DNA of 64,000 nt, taken from Sideroxydans sp. (GTDB taxonomy: Bacteria; Pseudomonadota; Gammaproteobacteria; Burkholderiales; Gallionellaceae). Made by a program: the position numbers and the translations under genes. Location of the stretch: NCBI GenBank assembly GCA_027310725.1, contig DAIDAG010000068.1, positions 1 to 64,000 of the forward strand, given 5' to 3'. Positions 59,928-64,000 of this stretch are shown in pieces. Positions within the stretch are counted from its first letter, which is position 1. Every line of letters begins with the position of its first letter. The notes beneath the pieces were generated by a model that searched no databases, was not told the origin of the DNA, and saw only the letters and a program-made list of their open reading frames with translations.

Positions 59928-60116
59928 ATGTTCAAACTGCCAATGGTAATCATCTATATGATCATCGCGTTTAATATCACCGCGTTTACCGCAATATTGC
60001 TGTTAAATGTGCTGATCATCAATTCGCCCATCGCCAAAGTCATTGCATGCGCATTGACAATCGGCGCTTGGGCTCTTGCATATATCAATCGGGACAAGGT
60101 CGTGACAATATTTTGA
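59928..60116 (+). CDS. small two-TM membrane protein
   Basis: ATG preceded by AGAAGGAGAG; MFKLPMVIIYMIIAFNITAFTAILLLNVLIINSPIAKVIACALTIGAWALAYINRDKVVTIF. Confidence 0.65.
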   Translation: MFKLPMVIIYMIIAFNITAFTAILLLNVLIINSPIAKVIACALTIGAWALAYINRDKVVTIF

Positions 60117-60196
60117 TGAAGCGTCGTGGTAGTTCCGCTAGTTGACCTGCACAGGTTGTGTGGCCGGCTCAACGCCAAATTCAAAGGAGGAAAATC

Positions 60197-60319
60197 ATGA
60201 ATCCGACTGCTCAAGCGTTCGGTATAGGAATCATTCTGGGCATAATCCTGTTTTTCGTACTCGCACGTGCCGGCTTGATTGATAAATTGCTTGCATCAAT
60301 GAACAAATGGTTCAAATAG
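60197..60319 (+). CDS. 40-aa single-TM small protein
   Basis: Strong RBS AAAGGAGG; MNPTAQAFGIGIILGIILFFVLARAGLIDKLLASMNKWFK; below ORF-track cutoff. Confidence 0.6.
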   Translation: MNPTAQAFGIGIILGIILFFVLARAGLIDKLLASMNKWFK

Positions 60320-60418
60320 GGGCGACTCGCCATACGAGCACTTCGCCCGTGCACTAGTCACCGCATAACACTGATACAGTGGCAGAGGTTGCGCTTTATT
60401 CGGACTGTGGAGAAAATC

Positions 60419-61774
60419 ATGCGTGTCGCGATTATCGGTTCCGGTCCTTCCGGTTTCTACGCCGCAGAGGCGCTCCTCAAACGTACCGATGAAATTGTAC
60501 ATGTCGATATGTTCGACCGCCTCCCAACCCCTTATGGTCTCGTACGCGGAGGCGTCGCACCAGACCATCAGAATATCAAGGCCGTCACCCGCGTTTATGA
60601 AAAGACTGCTGCACGCCCGACATTCAGGTTCTTTGGAAATGTCCGCCTCGGAACTGACATAACTGTGGATGACTTGCGCCGGCACTACCATCAGATCGTC
60701 TATGCCGTGGGCAACGAGGCTGACCGCCGACTCGGCATTCCGGGGGAAGGCGTTCCGCGTTGTACCCCCGCAACAGTCTTTATAGGCTGGTACAACGGTC
60801 ATCCGGACTACCGTCATGCAAAGATCGATTTGTCGGTGTCGCGTGTTGCGGTGGTGGGAAATGGAAATGTGGCACTGGATGCCGCACGGATTCTGCTGCG
60901 AACACCCGCCGAGCTTGAAAAAACAGACATCGCCGCACACGCTCTGGACGCTCTGCGCAAAAGCCGGGTACGCGAAGTCTTCATTCTCGGCCGGCGCGGC
61001 CCCGAGCAGGCTTCATTCACGGCGACTGAGCTTGAAGAGCTCGGCGAGATGGAAGATGCCGAACCGGTCGTTGCACCAAGCGAACTTGTCGGTCTGGTTA
61101 TCCCGGAAGCCGCGCGCAACAAGCAGCAACAGAGAATCCTTGAAATTCTTCAGTCCTTTGCGACGCGGCAGGCCAGTGTGAAATCCAGAAAGCTTCACCT
61201 GCGGTTCCTTCTTTCCCCGACAGAGATAATCGGCGGTCCTGATGGCGGTGTGTCGGGCCTTAAACTCGAAAAGAACCGACTTGAGGTGCAGGCTGACGGC
61301 ACGGTCACCGTACGCGGTACTGGCGAAACTGAAGTCCTCGATATCGGAATGGTGTTGCCTGCGATCGGATTCAGCGCAGAGCGGATCGCAGGTGTTCCCT
61401 ATGACGAAAAGGCGCGCATCGTTGCCAACGAGGATGGTCGGGTCGTCGATCCCGTCATCCGCTCTGTAATTCCAAATGAATATGTCGTCGGCTGGGCACG
61501 TACCGGACCGCAAGGCCTTATCGGATCGCACAAGGCCGCATCTGCGCATGTTGTCGCACACATGATCTCCGATGGCGCCGGGCTTGCAACCCGGGTGCTG
61601 CCAGACCGTAATGCGATCATCGGCATGTTGCATCAGCGGGACGTGAAAACAGTCTCATTCGACGACTGGAAACAACTCGACGAGGTCGAGATGGCTCGCG
61701 GGGTGCGGCGCGACGCTCCACGCGACAAAATCGTCGATGTGGAGGCGATGCTCGCGATCCTGGGCCAGCATTGA
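60419..61774 (+). CDS. FprA/adrenodoxin-reductase-like ferredoxin-NADP reductase
   Basis: VAIIGSGPSGFYAAEALL, PTPYGLVRGGVAPDHQNIKAV, VVGNGNVALDAARILLR. Confidence 0.92.
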   Translation: MRVAIIGSGPSGFYAAEALLKRTDEIVHVDMFDRLPTPYGLVRGGVAPDHQNIKAVTRVYEKTAARPTFRFFGNVRLGTDITVDDLRRHYHQIVYAVGNEADRRLGIPGEGVPRCTPATVFIGWYNGHPDYRHAKIDLSVSRVAVVGNGNVALDAARILLRTPAELEKTDIAAHALDALRKSRVREVFILGRRGPEQASFTATELEELGEMEDAEPVVAPSELVGLVIPEAARNKQQQRILEILQSFATRQASVKSRKLHLRFLLSPTEIIGGPDGGVSGLKLEKNRLEVQADGTVTVRGTGETEVLDIGMVLPAIGFSAERIAGVPYDEKARIVANEDGRVVDPVIRSVIPNEYVVGWARTGPQGLIGSHKAASAHVVAHMISDGAGLATRVLPDRNAIIGMLHQRDVKTVSFDDWKQLDEVEMARGVRRDAPRDKIVDVEAMLAILGQH

Positions 61775-61820
61775 TCTATTGGCCGATCCAACAAACTGGG
61801 ACGGCAGCCGTTTTAACAGT

Positions 61821-62294
61821 CTATCGGGTCGGTTTCGGTTTTCGCTGCTCCGGTCGAAGCCGCGGTGCGAGCAGCACATCGCCGGTATCCGCATCTATCG
61901 CTTCTCCGTTCGCATTCACCAAGAGCAACTCGCTGTCGTTCCAGCCACGCACCCCGGTCTTGAGCGAAGCCACATTGGTGAACCCCATCCGCATCAGCGT
62001 ATCTGCTGCCAGAACCGAACGCTTCCCGGAACGGCAGATGATCACGATCTCCAGTTCGCGCCCGGCCGCCAATTCCGGCACAGTTTCATCGTAATCCCAT
62101 TCACAGGACTGCTCCAGTACCCCACGCGGCACGTTGACGGAATCGGGAATGCGCAGCATGGCGAACTCTGACGGTTCGCGCACATCGAGCAGGAGCGGTT
62201 TGCTGCCTGCAGCGATCGCCCTGCTCAAATCCCAAGGCATGATCTCTTTCACACCCACGATCACTTCCGCAATCAGTTCATCGTAGTTTTTCAT
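61821..62294 (-). CDS. rhodanese-like domain protein
   Basis: LLLDVREPSEFAMLRIPDSVNVP; IICRSGKRSVLAADTL. Confidence 0.92.
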   Translation of the reverse strand: MKNYDELIAEVIVGVKEIMPWDLSRAIAAGSKPLLLDVREPSEFAMLRIPDSVNVPRGVLEQSCEWDYDETVPELAAGRELEIVIICRSGKRSVLAADTLMRMGFTNVASLKTGVRGWNDSELLLVNANGEAIDADTGDVLLAPRLRPEQRKPKPTR

Positions 62295-62372
62295 TCGATG
62301 TTATTTCCCATTTTGATTTGGTCGGATGAAATGCTGCCAAAAAGATAAATTGAACAGTTGCCAAGCCATGGA

Positions 62373-63629
62373 TCAGAAAAACAGCGGCGCCAGGCCAAAT
62401 GCAGCCAGGGCCAACAAGAAGACCAGGCTCATTGTGCCTGTCCGTCGGGAAGACAAGGCAAAGGCATAAATGCCCTTGATGACATTGTTGCTGGACGCAG
62501 CAATCAGGATACCGGACGACGCCACATGCAATGGCGTAAGCGTTGGTGTTGCCTGGGTCAGGCCCATGATGAACGGATCAACATCCGTGACTCCCATAAC
62601 AGCGGCAAGGGTGTACACGCCCCCCTCTCCCAGGTACGCGATGGCAAAATGAGTCGCGATCAGCATAACCACGAAAAGCAGGGCAAAGAGAAGCGCTGCA
62701 CTTATTTCGAGCGGATTCTTTGGTTTGGACTCGCTGATCAACTTCAACTCGCTTTCATCCCTCCGCCTCGACCACAGCCAGCCGACACCAACGGCAAAAA
62801 TACCTAGCCCCAAAAATGGAAGCGACAATCTTGCCATCAATTCCTGATTGAATAGCGCCAACAGGACTGCAAGGCGCAGGTACATCATTCCAGAGGCAAT
62901 CAATAATCCCCCAGAAAACAGATGGGGTTGATTTTCGCTTTTCGACCTCCTCGCAAGCGCTACTGTCGTAACCGTGGACGAATACGCTCCTCCCAGAAAG
63001 GCGGCAAGGATGATGCCGCCTTGTCCCCTGGTCAATCTCTGGAGCACGTAGCTGCCATATGAGATCGCACTTACCGCCACAACGACGAGCCATGTCTTGA
63101 AGGGATTGATCTGGAATTGGCTGAACTGGGCATCGGGCAGCAACGGCAAGATTACGGACGAGAGGAGCAGGAATTTGGCAAAAGTAAGAATGTCGGTCGT
63201 CTCGATGCGTTTTGCCAGATTTTCCAGTCCTGCCTTGAGTTCAAGCAGGATGATGCTGGACACCGTAAGTGTGGTGGCGATCCAGAACATCTGGTGATAT
63301 ACAAGTGCGCCCACCAGATAGGTGGTAAGACCCGACATCTCGGAGGTCACGCCGGAATACGTGGATGAGGTGAGCTTATGCCAGTAGGAAATCATCAGGA
63401 ATCCGGCCACTACTGCAAAACCCAGCGCCTGCGGCAAGAGTTCTCCTCCGGATATCAAGCCCATGGAATAGCCAATAAGTCCTATCAGCGGAAAAGTGCG
63501 CACCCCCCCAAACGAATAATGGCCTTCGCTGTCCTTACGTTCCTCGCGCTCCAGTCCGATCAGAAAAGAGAGAAACAGTACAAAAAGAACTTGTACCCAT
63601 TCGGGTGACATCCATTCCAGGTATTTCAT
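62373..63629 (-). CDS. MgtC/SapB- and DUF4010-domain membrane protein
   Basis: FLIGLEREERKDSEGHYSFGGVRTFPLIGLIGY MgtC-like N-terminus; multi-TM. Confidence 0.88.
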   Translation of the reverse strand: MKYLEWMSPEWVQVLFVLFLSFLIGLEREERKDSEGHYSFGGVRTFPLIGLIGYSMGLISGGELLPQALGFAVVAGFLMISYWHKLTSSTYSGVTSEMSGLTTYLVGALVYHQMFWIATTLTVSSIILLELKAGLENLAKRIETTDILTFAKFLLLSSVILPLLPDAQFSQFQINPFKTWLVVVAVSAISYGSYVLQRLTRGQGGIILAAFLGGAYSSTVTTVALARRSKSENQPHLFSGGLLIASGMMYLRLAVLLALFNQELMARLSLPFLGLGIFAVGVGWLWSRRRDESELKLISESKPKNPLEISAALLFALLFVVMLIATHFAIAYLGEGGVYTLAAVMGVTDVDPFIMGLTQATPTLTPLHVASSGILIAASSNNVIKGIYAFALSSRRTGTMSLVFLLALAAFGLAPLFF

Positions 63630-64000
63630 GTCGCGTCTAAAAAATCAGGAGTGTGAATTAACAATATATGCCATTTTAACAATGGCTGTAATGAACCTGA
63701 CGGGAATGCGTGTAAAAATCCCGGTTCAGCACGTGATCAATTGATTCAGCCCTTACGTAATAAGCGTTTCACCGGGCATCGTTGAACGCACTGACCCGAT
63801 GCTCGACTTGGTTGAGGCGCCGCCATAAATCAATATCATCAAAAATCTACTTTGAGTATTCAGGCAACCATTTCGCAGCAATACTGAATGGCAGTCGAAT
63901 CAAAAGCCGAAATAACTGCCATAATTAGCCTCTTGTTTTGCTGGCCGGGACGAGCATTCACCATCCAACATAACATATTGATTAATATAAGATGACTGTA

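Overview
This 64 kb window is a dense sulfur-oxidation and hydrogenase region. Gene content and order suggest a betaproteobacterial (Gallionella/Sulfuricella-like) lithotroph, which is inference. The minus strand carries a near-complete reverse dissimilatory sulfite reductase locus, dsrABEFHCMKLJOPN, followed by a DUF4202-like gene, cysG and a secreted protein (0-14.7 kb). Divergent from dsrA is an unusual plus-strand operon: a small protein, a Cas6/Cmx6-like protein, a DsrC paralogue lacking both redox cysteines (RspA-like), a tandem TusA-TusA fusion, an unknown protein, a TauD-family dioxygenase and a chemotaxis receptor (15.0-19.6 kb). Next come a FadL-type porin, dsrE2-tusA, a SulP permease, soeABC, and the divergent sat-aprMBA. 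Further along are an accessory stretch with a MITE-like hairpin element, HIT, DUF202 and DUF2892 genes, and an RND pump with an ArsR regulator and a rhodanese. A relict hdrB fragment follows, then a NarX/NarL-like two-component system, an SQR-like flavoprotein, a TlpA-like protein, a cytochrome b and an octaheme cytochrome (OTR family). The window closes with a group 1 NiFe hydrogenase operon of Isp type (hypC-hupD-hupS-isp1-isp2-X-hupL), an FprA-like reductase, a second rhodanese and a DUF4010/MgtC-like membrane protein. The observations I rate highest are the Cas6-like/RspA/TusA-TusA operon, which has no CRISPR array nearby, and a recurring 16-bp 7-2-7 palindrome upstream of dsrA, soeA/sat, tusA-dsrE2, the NarX-like kinase and the hydrogenase genes. 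All assignments come from reading translated sequence motifs. No searches were run.
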